Assembly: GCA_030562215.1 (NCBI GenBank)
Contig: JAUPFL010000001.1
Span: 2,158,501 to 2,222,500 of the forward strand
Source of the DNA: Peribacillus frigoritolerans
GTDB lineage: Bacteria > Bacillota > Bacilli > Bacillales > DSM-1321
Length of the DNA: 64,000 nt
Direction of reading: 5' to 3'
Below are positions 37,518 to 48,161 of the stretch, piece after piece. Numbering within the stretch: position 1 is the stretch's first letter; each line of letters starts with the position of its first letter. Under the pieces are notes generated by a model. That model did not search any database and was not told where the DNA came from. It worked only from the letters and a program-made list of their open reading frames with translations. Both the position numbers and the translations under genes were made by a program.

Positions 37518-39530
37518 GGGTCGTAAAGAAACTTTTTAATTATGCTGCCCTTTATAAAAAATTGATCATTGGCGCCCTGATCATGCTTGCACTTTCGGTA
37601 GCGGCCGATTTAACGGGTCCTTTCGTTGCCAAGAAAATCATCGATTCACATATACTTGGCATTGAATCTTCCTGGTATGAAGCAGGTAAAGGAAAAGATG
37701 CAGTTAAGTATGATGGAAATTGGTATAAACGGGCTGATTACTTTGCAAAAGGCGAGAAGAAAGGCAGGGAAGTCCATGTTCTGCAGGTGGGCAATCAATT
37801 TGTCTTCGTAAATGAAGCTGTCCCTATCGATGGGCGCAGAACCTTGGAGGACCAATCATTGATCATCAAGAAAGACGGGAAAGAGCAACGTGTGCAAGCA
37901 GTGAAATTGACGAGTCAGGAAGTGATGGGATTTTATCAACCGGAAATCCCGCGGATCATTAAGCTTGTGGCGTTTTATTTTAGTCTTGTCATCCTTTCCT
38001 CCATTTTTCAATATGGGCAGAGTTTTTATTTACAGAAAGCGGCGAACCGAATCATACAGAAGATGCGAAATGATATTTTTACGCATATATCCCGTTTGCC
38101 GATACGTTATTTCGATAATATGCCAGCGGGTAAAGTTGTAGCCAGGGTCACTAATGATACGGAAGCGATCCGGGAATTATATGTAACCGTGCTCGCCAAC
38201 TTCTTCTCGAGTACAATTAATATTTTCGGCGTTCTAATTGCTTTGTTTATTCTGGATCCACGAGTCGGTACCATAGGCCTTCTACTTATTCCGATCATCG
38301 TTATCTGGACGACGGTATACCGTAAATTCGCCTCGAAATATAATCACATCATTCGCGAACGGGTCAGCGATATTAATGGGATGATCAATGAATCCATTTC
38401 TGGAATGAGCATCATTCAGGCATTTGGACGTGAAAAGGAGACGAAGCAATCTTTTGAAAATCTGAACCGGGAGCATTATTCTTATCAAAATAAAATGCTC
38501 CATTTGAACTCGTTGACGGGTGGAAACTTGATTGGCGTCATTAAGGTTGTGGCGCTAATGGCATTCGTCTGGTATTTCGGCGGGATTTCCCTTACAGCGA
38601 GTTCGGCCATTTCCTTAGGGATGATGTATGCAATTGTTGATTTGATCAGCCGCCTGCTACATCCGCTTCATGGAATCGTCAATCAGTTCGCTAATCTTGA
38701 ACAGGCGCTCGTTGCAGGGGAGAGGACGTTCAGCTTATTGGATGAGCAGGGATTGGCAGTCAGCGATGAAAACATATCCAGATACAAAGGAAACGTACAA
38801 TTCGAAAATGTTTCTTTTGGTTATAAGGATAAAGAATATGTGTTAAGGGACATTTCCTTCTCCGCTAAACAAGGGGAAACGGTCGCTTTAGTTGGCCATA
38901 CCGGGTCAGGAAAAAGTTCCATAATGAATTTATTGTTCCGCTTTTATGACAGCAGTGAAGGACAAATTAAAATCGATGGCAGAAATATATTGGATATCCC
39001 CCATCAGACGCTTAGGGAGCATATGGGAATCGTCCTTCAGGATCCCTATTTATTTACTGGCACGATCGCCTCCAATATCAGTCTGGATCATAAAGGCATC
39101 ACAAGGGAAATGGTTGAAAAAGCATTAAGAGATGTCGGGGGGACAAAGTGCTGAAGCATCTTCCTTTAGGGCTTGACGAACCCGTGATCGAAAAGGGCGG
39201 AACGCTGTCTTCCGGACAGCGGCAGCTAATCTCTTTTGCCCGTGCCCTTGCATTCAATCCGGCCATATTGATTTTGGATGAAGCGACAGCAAGCATCGAC
39301 ACCGAAACCGAGGCGATTATCCAGGAAGGTATGGAAGTGCTGAAAAAGGGAGAACGACCTTCATCATTGCACATAGACTTTCTACGATAAAAAATGCCGA
39401 CCAAATTCTTGTACTGGATAAAGGGCAGATTGCTGAGCAAGGTACACATGAGGAATTAATGGAACTAAAAGGGAAGTACCATCAAATGTATGAACTGCAG
39501 GCTGGTCCGCATAAAGGCATGGCTGGCTGA
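37514..39530 (+). CDS. bmrD: Multidrug ABC exporter half-transporter BmrD-like, frameshifted
   Basis: About 672 residues, matching the length of B. subtilis YheH. After TM1 there is a family-specific extracellular insert of about 100 residues (for example [19 protein letters not shown]). The NBD has Walker [10 protein letters not shown], a variant signature [12 protein letters not shown], and Walker [14 protein letters not shown] with the canonical catalytic Glu. Together with BmrC this gives one consensus and one degenerate ATP site. Missing bases near 39136-39142 and 39348-39350 split it; restored ends read [20 protein letters not shown]. Confidence 0.88.
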
Positions 39531-39571
39531 CAATTGAATAAGGTTGGATCATCAAGATTAAACTATAATGA

Positions 39572-39592
39572 GGGTACCGACTATTGGTACCT
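39572..39592 (+). terminator. Weak hairpin after bmrD
   Basis: GGTACC and GGTACC arms around a 7-base loop, with CTTC rather than a T run after it. It may end the bmrCD transcript weakly. Confidence 0.35.
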
Positions 39593-39612
39593 TCAAGCAT
39601 AATGATTGATAA

Positions 39613-39627
39613 TAGTAATCATTACGT
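39613..39627. promoter_or_regulatory. Predicted Zur operator upstream of rpmE2
   Basis: The minus-strand sequence ACGTAATGATTACTA matches the B. subtilis Zur box TCGTAATNATTACGA at 12 of 14 defined positions. It lies 37 bases before a type B L31 gene, a known Zur target class in Bacillus. Confidence 0.6.
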
Positions 39628-39663
39628 TTAAGATATACCTATACTGACAATGAGGTGATAATA

Positions 39664-39911
39664 GTGAAACAAGAAATTCATCCCGATTATCAACAAGTGG
39701 TGTTCATGGATACCAACAGTGGGTATAAATTTTTGACAGGTTCCACGAAGACGTCCAATGAAACGATCGTTTGGGAAGACGGCCAAACATATCCATTATT
39801 AAAAGTGGAAATCAGCTCGGATACGCACCCTTTTATACCGGAAAGCAGAAGTTTGCTGAAAAAGGCGGACGGGTGGATCGCTTCCTGGATAAATATAATA
39901 TGAAGAAATGA
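39664..39911 (+). CDS. rpmE2: Type B 50S ribosomal protein L31, frameshifted
   Basis: About 82 residues. [20 protein letters not shown] and [13 protein letters not shown] are typical; the zinc-binding Cys motif of type A L31 is absent, so this is the zinc-independent form used under zinc limitation. One missing T in the run at 39831-39834 breaks the frame. Restored, the end reads [20 protein letters not shown] and [12 protein letters not shown]. It starts at the GTG 39664 with GAGGTGAT upstream. A Zur box precedes it, consistent with derepression when zinc is scarce. Confidence 0.88.
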
Positions 39912-39915
39912 GAGT

Positions 39916-39945
39916 CAGGCCATCGGGAAATCGATGGTCTTTTTT
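39916..39945 (+). terminator. Terminator of rpmE2
   Basis: GGCCATCG and CGATGGTC arms followed by TTTTTT. Confidence 0.75.
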
Positions 39946-39987
39946 ATGATTGGGTTGAAAACGATTAATAATGATGCAAGGGAAAAG

Positions 39988-40013
39988 GGTGCCCATAATA
40001 TATGTGGGCACCC
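39988..40013 (-). terminator. Hairpin after metC
   Basis: GGGTGCCCA and TGGGCACCC arms just downstream of the metC stop, with CCCTTTTCC on the minus-strand side. Confidence 0.6.
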
Positions 40014-40018
40014 ATCCT

Positions 40019-41202
40019 TTATTCATTTTGCAGCAATTGCTTCCCTTTGGCAATATTGACGAGGGCTGCATCGAAGTCCTTGATTATATCGTCCGGATTT
40101 TCCAGTCCGACAGAGAGACGGAGTAAGCTGTTCGTGATGCCCCGCTTTACCCTTTCATCAGCAGGCATGGCAGCATGGGACATTTTGGCCGGGTAGGATA
40201 ATATAGATTCGACCGCTCCTAGGCTTACGGCAAAAACTGGGAGCTTGACAGTGTTCACGAAGGAACGGAAGATTTCCTCACTTTCCAATTCAAATGATAG
40301 GACCGCCCCCGCTCCAAGTGACTGGCCTTTCTGGATGGCGTGCTGTGGATGATCCGCTAAGCCGGGATAATACACATTTTTCACCAAGGGCTGCTCCTTT
40401 AGGTAGGCTGCAATTTTTTCTGCCCCTTTTTGTGAATGTTCCATTCTAACTGATAAGGTTTTCAAACCTCTCATTACAAGCCAGGCATCCTGGACACCAA
40501 GGACCGCTCCAAAGGAGTTTTGGAGGGAACCGAGTCTTGCCGCCAATTCCGGATCTTTCACTACCGCAAGCCCAGCTACCACATCACTATGACCGGATAA
40601 AAACTTCGTCGCGCTATGAAGGACAACATCAGCGCCCAGATTCAATGGTTTTTGTAATGCCGGGGTCAAGAATGTGTTATCAACAAAACTTAAGGCACCG
40701 GCTTTTTTGCGATATCACATACGGCTTGGATATCGGTCACTTTAAGTAACGGGTTTGAAGGCGTTTCGATATATATGGCCCTGGTATTTGGCTGAACGGC
40801 GGCTTTGACGCTTTCAAGGTCCGTCATGTCAACGAAGGTATGCTCAATATTGAAACGGGTCAATACGCTTGTGACCATCCTGAACGTTCCGCCGTACACA
40901 TCTTCGGAAATGACGATATGATCCCCGGCAGACAATAGCAGGAAGGCTGTTGAAATGGCAGCCATACCTGATGAAAAGGCAAAGCCATGAGTGCCTTCCT
41001 CAAGTTCGGCAATGATATCTTCAAGCGCTTCGCGAGTTGGGTTCCCGCTTCTGCTGTAGTCATATTTCCCGAATTGGTCGACATCGGATTGATGGAAAGT
41101 CGATGCATGCTGAATGGGGACGCTCACACCGCCCGTTGCCGGATCGAATTTATGTTGATTATGAAGTAATTTCGTTTCAAAGCTAAACTCATGATCTGTC
41201 AT
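40019..41202 (-). CDS. metC: Cystathionine beta-lyase, frameshifted
   Basis: About 394 residues, Cys/Met metabolism PLP-enzyme family; converts cystathionine to homocysteine. YSRSGNPTREALEDIIAELE and FSSGMAAIST form the cofactor pocket, SATKFLSGHSDVVAG carries the PLP Lys, and GAVESILSYPAKMSHAAMP the substrate-binding end. A missing base in the run at 40703-40708 breaks it; restored it reads AKKAGALSFVDNTFLTP. The ATG at 41202 (GGGAGG upstream) overlaps the metI stop as ATGA. It is transcribed with metI under the SAM riboswitch. Confidence 0.9.
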
Positions 41203-42311
41203 CGTAGTGCCTCCCTTTTTACATGTGCGAATGCTTGCTGCAAGTCACCAATCAAATCATCGCTATCCTCGATGCCAACGGAGAAGCGGAGCAGGCGATT
41301 ACAAACCCCGTTTGCCGTTCTGACTTCAAGCGGTATATCGGCATGTGTTTGTGTGGCAGGATAGGTGATGAAGCTTTCAACCCCTCCAAGGCTTTCTGCA
41401 AAAGAAATTAATGAGAGCGATTGTAAAAATGGGTTGACCGCCGCTTCCTCAATGATACGGAATGAAATCATGCCGCCTCTGCCTGGATACAATACGTCTG
41501 TAACACAATCATGCTCCGATAAATAATCTACAAGTATCTTGGCATTCTTTTCATGACGCTCCATCCGTAATGCCAGGGTTTTCATTCCGCGCATCAACAG
41601 CCAAGAATCGAATGGGCTCAAGACAGCTCCAGTACCATTGTGGTGGAAGGCAAGTGCATCACATAATTCAGCGCCGCTAGCAACGATCAGTCCGGCGAGC
41701 ACATCATTATGACCACCGAGATACTTGGTTGCACTGTGAATCACAATATCCGCTCCAAGCAGGATGGGTTGTTGAATAAGAGGCGTGTAAAAAGTGTTAT
41801 CAACGATTAACAATAAACCATATCGTTTAGCCAATGCGGCAACGGCGCTAATATCCGTTTGCTGCATAAGAGGGTTAGTGGGAGTTTCGATGAAGATGGC
41901 TTTCGTGTGAGGAGTGATGGCTTTTTCGATATCCTCCAAACAACAAGTGTTTACATAGTCACACTGCAATCCCCATTTTTTAAAGCCTTGTTCTAACAGA
42001 CGATATGTACCGCCATAAAGATCTTCGCTGACAATCCATGCATCCCCGGATTTAAAAAGGGCGAGTATAGTGGAGATGGCGGCCATTCCTGAACTGCAGG
42101 CATAACCTTGGTCGCCTTTTTCCAGATCGGCGATGGATCGCTCCAATAGCTGGCGTGTAGGGTTACCTGTCCTTGTGTAGTCGAATCCCGTCGATTGGCC
42201 AATTCCTTCATGGCGAAAAGCTGTTGAAAAGTATACCGGCGGATTGACTGTTCCTGTCGCCGTTTCGCTGCGATTTCCTAATTGAGCAAGATATGTTTCA
42301 GTTTTATACAT
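41199..42311 (-). CDS. metI: Cystathionine gamma-synthase/O-acetylhomoserine thiolyase
   Basis: About 370 residues, very close in pattern to B. subtilis MetI: GIGQSTGFDYTRTGNPTRQL, CSSGMAAIST, LIVDNTFYTP, SATKYLGGHNDVLAG with the PLP Lys, and AESLGGVESFITYPATQTHA. It makes cystathionine (or homocysteine directly) from an activated homoserine. The ATG at 42311 is taken; an in-frame GTG at 42320 sits too close to AAAGGAG, though either is possible. The gene is intact and is the first gene of metI-metC. Confidence 0.92.
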   Translation of the reverse strand: MYKTETYLAQLGNRSETATGTVNPPVYFSTAFRHEGIGQSTGFDYTRTGNPTRQLLERSIADLEKGDQGYACSSGMAAISTILALFKSGDAWIVSEDLYGGTYRLLEQGFKKWGLQCDYVNTCCLEDIEKAITPHTKAIFIETPTNPLMQQTDISAVAALAKRYGLLLIVDNTFYTPLIQQPILLGADIVIHSATKYLGGHNDVLAGLIVASGAELCDALAFHHNGTGAVLSPFDSWLLMRGMKTLALRMERHEKNAKILVDYLSEHDCVTDVLYPGRGGMISFRIIEEAAVNPFLQSLSLISFAESLGGVESFITYPATQTHADIPLEVRTANGVCNRLLRFSVGIEDSDDLIGDLQQAFAHVKREALR

Positions 42312-42343
42312 GGTTTTCACTGCTCCTTTGAGTTAAATAAAAT

Positions 42344-42512
42344 AAAAAAAGTCTTCTTTAAGAAGAAGACTTTGATTAAGTAGGGACGAGTCATTCTTCT
42401 TATCTTCCAAGTTCATAAACTTGTGGAATTAGCACCTTTTCATTGGTTTGAAACAAATGAAGGTTGCTGAGGTGTCATCGGGCCATTCCCTCTACCTCTC
42501 TCGATAAGAGTT
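42344..42512 (-). ncRNA. SAM-I (S-box) riboswitch with terminator
   Basis: On the minus strand the leader starts CTCTTATCGAGAGAGGTAGA and continues GGGAATGGCCCGATGACACC then TCAGCAACC, the canonical S-box core. A stem AAAGTCTTCTTCTT/AAGAAGACTTTTTTT (42344-42373) is the intrinsic terminator. SAM binding should stop transcription before metI-metC. Confidence 0.95.
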
Positions 42513-42533
42513 TAGATTATTCAATTTCTTTTG

Positions 42534-42562
42534 AATTTACTATATATACAAAATACTGTCAA
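42534..42562 (-). promoter_or_regulatory. SigmaA promoter of metI-metC
   Basis: On the minus strand, TTGACA and TAAATT with a 17-base spacer lie just upstream of the S-box 5' end. Confidence 0.75.
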
Positions 42563-42722
42563 GGGCATTTTGGGAGTGATGATATTTTGATGTTCATGGC
42601 CAAGTCAATTGGAGCCTAGCGGTATCTACATTTTATGTGTCAAAAAAGAATATCCGAATCTTCATATAAACATGAATGGCCAAAGGTTTTTCAGAAATAT
42701 GGAAAGGATCGGCCGGATATTT

Positions 42723-42751
42723 TTGCTTTAAAATAATAAAGTTTGTACAAT
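42723..42751 (+). promoter_or_regulatory. SigmaA promoter of fumC
   Basis: TTGCTT and TACAAT separated by 17 bases, about 85 bases before the fumC start. The rest of 42563-42836 shows no gene. Confidence 0.5.
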
Positions 42752-42836
42752 GTATGGAGAGAAAGAATAATCCGACATTATTCATTTCATATGCAAAAAG
42801 TCTTCAATGAATAGTGCAAACATAGGAGGAGAACAC

Positions 42837-44219
42837 ATGGAATACAGAATCGAACGAGATACGATGGGTGAAGTGAAAGTTCCTGCTGATAAATATTGGG
42901 GAGCACAAACTGAGAGAAGCCGTAACAATTTCAAAATCGGTAACGAAAAAATGCCGATTGAATTAGTTCGTGCATTTGCATATGTTAAACAAGCTGCTGC
43001 AAAGGTGAACCATGATCTTGGTGATCTTTCCGAAGTTAAAAAGAATGCCATCGTCAAGATTTGCGGTGAAATCCTTGAAGGTACGCTTGATGAACATTTC
43101 CCGCTTGTAGTTTGGCAAACGGGAAGCGGTACGCAAAGCAATATGAACGTGAATGAAGTGGTCGCTAACAAAGGGAATGAATGGTTAAAAGAAAATGGTG
43201 AATCGGAAACCCTTCACCCGAATGATGATGTTAACAAGGCACAAAGCTCAAATGATACTTTCCCGACCGCCATGCATATTGCAGCCTTTATGGAAGTCGC
43301 TGAAAAATTGGTTCCTGCCATCAAAGCACTTCGTGATACATTCGATACAAAAGAAAAAGAATTTTGGGATGTCGTGAAAATCGGCCGGACACATCTTCAA
43401 GATGCTACACCATTAACATTAGGACAAGAAATTTCCGGTTGGAAAGCGATGCTCGATAAAGATTTGGCGATGATTGAGGAAAGCAGCCAAAAATTATTGA
43501 ACCTTGCTCTAGGCGGAACGGCTGTAGGAACCGGAATCAATACAAAGAAAGAATTCCCGGGACTTTCTGCCAAACAAATTGCAGCGGATACAGGATATCC
43601 TTTCGTCACATCTGATAATAAGTTCCATGCATTGACTAGCCATAACGAAATCGTCTACGCACACGGTGCTTTGAAAGCATTGGCAGCGGATTTAATGAAA
43701 ATTGCGAACGATGTCAGATGGCTGGCAAGTGGTCCTAGAAGCGGAATCGGCGAAATTGCCATTCCGGAAAACGAGCCAGGCAGCTCCATCATGCCAGGTA
43801 AAGTCAATCCGACCCAAAGTGAAGCGCTTACCATGATTGCAACACAAATCGTGGGTAACGATGCTACAATTGGCTTTGCAGCAAGCCAAGGTAACTTTGA
43901 ATTGAATGTATTCAAACCAGTCATCATCTATAACTTCCTGCAAACGGTTAAATTATTGACGGAAGGCATTCATTCCTTCAACGATAATTGTGCGGTTGGC
44001 ATCACTGCAAATGAAGATAAAATCAAAGAAAATGTAGAGCGTTCCCTTATGCTGGTAACGGCATTGAACCCGCATATCGGTTATGAAAAAGCAGCCAAGA
44101 TCGCCAAAACTGCATTCAAGGACAACTCCACTTTAAAAGAAGCGGCGTTGAAATTGCAGTTCCTGACGGAAGACGAATTCAAAGCATGGGTCGATCCTGC
44201 TAACATGGTTAATAAATAA
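42837..44219 (+). CDS. fumC: Fumarate hydratase, class II
   Basis: A 460-residue TCA-cycle enzyme interconverting fumarate and malate. The start at 42837 ([20 protein letters not shown]) has AGGAGG upstream; the longer frame from 42807 lacks one. Signature segments: [54 protein letters not shown], and the superfamily motif [15 protein letters not shown]. The gene is intact. Confidence 0.95.
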   Translation: MEYRIERDTMGEVKVPADKYWGAQTERSRNNFKIGNEKMPIELVRAFAYVKQAAAKVNHDLGDLSEVKKNAIVKICGEILEGTLDEHFPLVVWQTGSGTQSNMNVNEVVANKGNEWLKENGESETLHPNDDVNKAQSSNDTFPTAMHIAAFMEVAEKLVPAIKALRDTFDTKEKEFWDVVKIGRTHLQDATPLTLGQEISGWKAMLDKDLAMIEESSQKLLNLALGGTAVGTGINTKKEFPGLSAKQIAADTGYPFVTSDNKFHALTSHNEIVYAHGALKALAADLMKIANDVRWLASGPRSGIGEIAIPENEPGSSIMPGKVNPTQSEALTMIATQIVGNDATIGFAASQGNFELNVFKPVIIYNFLQTVKLLTEGIHSFNDNCAVGITANEDKIKENVERSLMLVTALNPHIGYEKAAKIAKTAFKDNSTLKEAALKLQFLTEDEFKAWVDPANMVNK

Positions 44220-44232
44220 TTGCATAGAAATG

Positions 44233-44259
44233 CCCTCCCTCTGGTATTAGGGAGGGTGT
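44233..44259 (+). terminator. Terminator of fumC
   Basis: CCCTCCCT and AGGGAGGG arms followed by TGTTT. Confidence 0.7.
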
Positions 44260-44328
44260 TTCCATGTGTTAAAATAATGGAATCGACAAATACTGAAATC
44301 ATAAGTAACGGGAACAGGAGGAAAAACA

Positions 44329-44571
44329 ATGTCTATATGCCCGCTTTGCAACGGTCTAAGAAAAATCCATGTGAATTGCCCGGAATGCGGCAATGATCTT
44401 GAGGATAAAGGGAAATTCATGGATTATGCTGATGATTACAGTGCTTATATGGATATCGACATACTTAAAGAAAACGACGGATACCCTCAATCCCTTCAAA
44501 AAGGTCAATGCCCGCATCTCATGAAATGCCCTGAATGCGGACATGATGAAGTGGTATTGGTCCAAGAATGA
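44329..44571 (+). CDS. Small zinc-ribbon-like protein
   Basis: An 80-residue protein with three CxxC motifs: CPLC (residues 4-7), CPEC (17-20) and CPEC (67-70). The first two are close together and likely form one zinc site with a possible contribution from the third. The middle is acidic and Tyr-rich (FMDYADDYSAYMDIDI). AGGAGG precedes the ATG. Unassigned family; a metal-binding role is inferred. Confidence 0.65.
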   Translation: MSICPLCNGLRKIHVNCPECGNDLEDKGKFMDYADDYSAYMDIDILKENDGYPQSLQKGQCPHLMKCPECGHDEVVLVQE

Positions 44572-44590
44572 ACCATTCCTTTATTTGAAT

Positions 44591-44631
44591 AAACGTAAAA
44601 AGACCCATTATGAATGGGTCTTTTTACGTTT
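44591..44631. terminator. Bidirectional terminator
   Basis: AAACGTAAAAAGACCCAT and its complement form an 18-bp stem between the convergent zinc-ribbon and msmX genes. Confidence 0.9.
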
Positions 44632-45774
44632 AATTGGCAGATAACTTCATGCTTTCCTGCATCTGTTCATCTTCTTCAACTAAAATGCGATGTTCGGTCC
44701 CTTTATCAAAAAAGTGTGCTTTATTCATGTCGAGGGCAAGTTCGATCTTTTCGCCTGCCTGGATAATGTTATTGGCATCGACCCTTGCAACGAAGTCTTG
44801 CCCCTCTAATGTGGAGTAGAGCATGATCTCCGCGCCCATGAGTTCGGCTACATCAATTTGGGTCGTGAATGTAGTGTTAGGGGATTCCGTGAAATAAGCT
44901 CCTTCATTATGGAAATCCTCCGGACGGATGCCAAGGATTACATCTTTTCCGACATATCCTTGATCACGCAGCATTTTCATCTTTAATTCAGGTATTTCAA
45001 GCGTTTGTTCGCCTATTTTAATTGTGCCTTCTTTTAATGTTCCGGTAAAGAAGTTCATGGCAGGCGACCCGATAAAGCCGCCGACGAAAACGTTTATTGG
45101 TTTCTCATAAACATCCTTTGGAGCACCGACCTGTTGGATGATGCCATCTTTCATTACAACAAGACGTGTCGCCATGGTCATTGCCTCTGTTTGATCATGT
45201 GTGACATATATCGTTGTGGTGTCGAGCCGTTTATGCAGTTTAGCTATTTCCGCACGCATTTGAACCCGCAGCTTTGCGTCGAGATTGGATAATGGCTCAT
45301 CCATCAAGAAAACTTTTGCGTCCCTTACAATTGCACGGCCAAGTGCCACACGCTGGCGCTGACCACCCGAAAGTGCTTTAGGTTTCCTGTTTAACAGCTC
45401 TTCAAGACCGAGAATCCTTGCCGCTTCATTGACTCTTTGCTTGATTTCCGCTTTTGGCGTTTTCCTGAGCTTTAAACCGAATGCCATATTGTCAAATACG
45501 GACATATGAGGATATAAGGCATAGTTCTGGAAAACCATCGCAATATCGCGATCTTTAGGGGGACATCATTGACTCGCTTGCCGTCTATGTATAAATCCCC
45601 TTGTGAAATGTCTTCCAGTCCGGCAATCATCCTTAATGTCGTCGATTTGCCGCAGCCTGAAGGTCCCACAAAAACTATGAATTCCTTATCGGCAACACGA
45701 AGGTTGAAGTCTTTAACAGCCGTCACCTTTTTATCATAAATCTTGAATATATGATCCAACACTAACTCTGCCAT
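44630..45774 (-). CDS. msmX: Multi-sugar ABC transporter ATPase MsmX/UgpC-type, frameshifted
   Basis: About 381 residues. Walker [15 protein letters not shown]-loop [14 protein letters not shown], signature [16 protein letters not shown], Walker [15 protein letters not shown]-loop YVTHDQTEA, then a C-terminal TOBE-type regulatory domain ([13 protein letters not shown]). MsmX energises several sugar importers. One missing C in the run at 45558-45562 (+ strand G) breaks it; restored it reads [20 protein letters not shown]. No sugar permease is adjacent, as usual for the shared ATPase. Confidence 0.9.
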
Positions 45775-45885
45775 GAAAAATCCCCTTTTAAACTCTTAGA
45801 TTACTTGTACCAATTAGCTATAGTCTAAGCTATAGGTTTAGAAAAAGTATGGGCACATTGCACAAAAAAGTGTTTAAATTGGAAA

Positions 45886-46779
45886 TTAATCATTCAGTAA
45901 AAGTATCAAGTATGCAGTAAGGGCATGACGGAAGTTTTTAATATCTAGACCAGTTCTTTCAGAGAATTTATCGATTCGGTATTGTAAGCTGTTCCGATGT
46001 ATATAAAGCTGTTTGGCGGCATATGTGGCATTGGAATTACATTCGATATACATTTTAACCGTTTTGATAAGCTCAGTATCCTGCTTGGTCTTGCCAAGAA
46101 TTTCATTGATAAACCAATTTGCATTCTTAAAGGATGGATCATTTATTAATGAGTATGGGATGATGTCTGCCAAATCAGTCACCTTTATATCCGGCAGATG
46201 CACCTGTGCCAATTCAAAACACTTTTTCTCCTGAGTCCAGTGATGGTGAAGGTCTTGATCTACAGGATGAAAGCGCCCGGTGAACATACGTGTCTTTACA
46301 TAAAAGTCACTTTCAAGCGTGGAAGAAATGGCGATCAGTTCTTTATTCGATAATGGTTCATCCTTGTCCGGTTCAATTAAGACTCCTGCCGTCTCATTTT
46401 CCCAGATAATAGCTGCGTCAGATGGAACGAAAGCGAGGAAGGCCTCTTCAAAATCGGAGTTGGAAAAATCATCATGAGTCAACTTGAAATGAAGGAATCG
46501 AACATTCTCCCAGCTCGTTAAAGGCAATGGTTCATTCGGTTCGGATAAAAAATTTTTCCATGATGAGCCTGGATGTGCATTGAGGTTATTTGGGTTTATG
46601 GAAGGAGCAAAAAGCAGTTCCAATAAACGGATTTCTTCGGCTGTGATTTCTGAATGGGGAATGCCAAGTATACTTCTGGAGTCTTCAAACCAAACATAAT
46701 TAGAAATATCATCTGTATCCTTTTTATTGGTAAGAGCGTTTGGGAATTTTTGTTTAAGATTTTCAAGCATCTGTTCCAC
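45886..46779 (-). CDS. PucR/CdaR-type helix-turn-helix regulator
   Basis: About 297 residues. The C-terminal DNA-binding region reads NSNATYAAKQLYIHRNSLQY then RIDKFSERTGLDI, the PucR C-terminal HTH found in CdaR-like sugar-diacid regulators. The N-terminal 200 residues have no recognisable sensor domain. The GTG at 46779 follows AAAGGGAG. It lies directly upstream of msmX on the same strand with a 110-base gap, so it may regulate sugar uptake; this is inference. Confidence 0.75.
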   Translation of the reverse strand: MEQMLENLKQKFPNALTNKKDTDDISNYVWFEDSRSILGIPHSEITAEEIRLLELLFAPSINPNNLNAHPGSSWKNFLSEPNEPLPLTSWENVRFLHFKLTHDDFSNSDFEEAFLAFVPSDAAIIWENETAGVLIEPDKDEPLSNKELIAISSTLESDFYVKTRMFTGRFHPVDQDLHHHWTQEKKCFELAQVHLPDIKVTDLADIIPYSLINDPSFKNANWFINEILGKTKQDTELIKTVKMYIECNSNATYAAKQLYIHRNSLQYRIDKFSERTGLDIKNFRHALTAYLILLLND

Positions 46780-46949
46780 CTTCTTTCTCCCTTTCCATAT
46801 CATTATAGCGAAAAAGCATAAAGTTCAAAAGATTAGGATATTTCTAGATTTTCCGAAGGGAAAACCAAAGAAAGGTTGCAAGTATTATTAATGTTAGGAA
46901 AGGGTATTGCGTATGCTTTATGGAATATCGTTAAAGAGGAGGAGATCTT

Positions 46950-47989
46950 ATGAACATTTTAATATTGGGCGGTACACGCTTTTTAGGCCGGTATTTAGCA
47001 AAAGCTGCGATAGGGAAAGGGTATATTGTCACACTTTTTAATCGTGGAAGCGACCCTTATGTTTTTCCCGAAATAGAACAGTTAAGAGGGGACCGTGATG
47101 GGGATCTTGAAATGTTGAAAGGAAGACAGTGGGATGCAGTCATTGACACATCAGGTTTTATCCCTCGAACTGTATTGAAATCTTGCAGATTGCTTAATCA
47201 AGTTAAACATTATACATATATTTCAAGCATCTCAGTTTATAGTGATCCAACCGAACCAGGTATTGATGAAAATGGAGAGGTTCATTCACTAAATGAAGAT
47301 AAAGCAGAAAAAATATCCCGCGGGACTGCTGGACCGATATACGGTGAATATTATGGACCGTTAAAATCATTAAGCGAAAAAGTAGCTGAAAAAGAACTGC
47401 CGGGGAAAGTCTTGTCAATTCGTGCCGGGCAAATAGTAGGTCCATATGATTATACTGACCGATTGCCGTACTGGCTTAAAAGAATAGCGGAAGGGGGAGA
47501 AATTTTAGCTCCTGGACGCCCTGGACGTCCAATCCAAGTTATCGATGCAAGGGACTTGGCTCAATGGATCATCCAAATGATAGAAAAAGCATGACAGGTA
47601 CGTATAATGCCGTTGGACCAAATTACACACTTACTATGGGGCAATTACTTGAAGGCTGCAAAAAGGTTACAAGAAGTAATGCTGCCTTTACGTGGGTCTC
47701 TGAAAAATTTTTAAATGACAATAAAGTAGAGCCGTGGGGAGAAATGCCTTTATGGATACCAGAAGAATTCCCTTTACCAGGAGGTAAGGAACCTTTGAAT
47801 GGGTTTTTGGCTGTCGACAACGATAAAGCCATCAATAATGGACTAACATTCCGTCCCCTAACAGAAACTCTCGAAGATATATGGAATTGGGAAAAGGGCC
47901 GTCCGGAATCTGCTAGAAAAGCAGGCATCCTCAGACAACATGAAAGTGATCTCCTTGGGTTATGGAAACAGACAGAAAGTCTTCTTTAA
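46950..47989 (+). CDS. NAD-dependent epimerase/dehydratase (extended SDR), frameshifted
   Basis: About 346 residues. The Rossmann motif GGTRFLG lies at residues 7-13 and FNRGSDP follows strand 2. The YGEYYGPLK region holds the Tyr/Lys pair in a variant YxxxK context. One missing A in the run at 47584-47588 breaks it; restored it reads IEKSMTGTYNAVGP. The C-terminal half continues to 47989. Related proteins are annotated as isoflavone reductase-like or NAD-dependent epimerases; substrate unknown. Confidence 0.75.
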
Positions 47990-48024
47990 TTACTTTTAAA
48001 TGAACAACGTGAAGGAATTAAAAA

Positions 48025-48052
48025 AACGATGGGGTAAAAACCCCATCGTTTC
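48025..48052 (+). terminator. Terminator, copy 1 of a duplicated hairpin
   Basis: AACGATGGGG and CCCCATCGTT arms around TAAAAA. The same hairpin recurs at 49372-49399 on the other side of the insertion element. Confidence 0.75.
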
Positions 48053-48063
48053 AGTTTGTAGAC

Positions 48064-48102
48064 AAAAGGGGTTCGGAATTTAAAAAATTCCGAACCCCTT
48101 TT
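48064..48102. terminator. Perfect 18-bp hairpin at the 3' side of the transposase
   Basis: AAAAGGGGTTCGGAATTT and its complement around a short A-rich loop. It probably terminates the transposase transcript. Confidence 0.6.
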
Positions 48103-48161
48103 AAAATTCCCTTGAAATTTTGACCAAAGGATAAGAGATTTGGGCTCTTCGAGCCACTATG

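Noticed and set aside
36100..39360. Programmed ribosomal frameshifting in bmrC/bmrD or other split genes
   Set aside because: The breaks lie at many unrelated sites and genes, nearly all need an added base, and there is no common slippery heptamer with a downstream structure.
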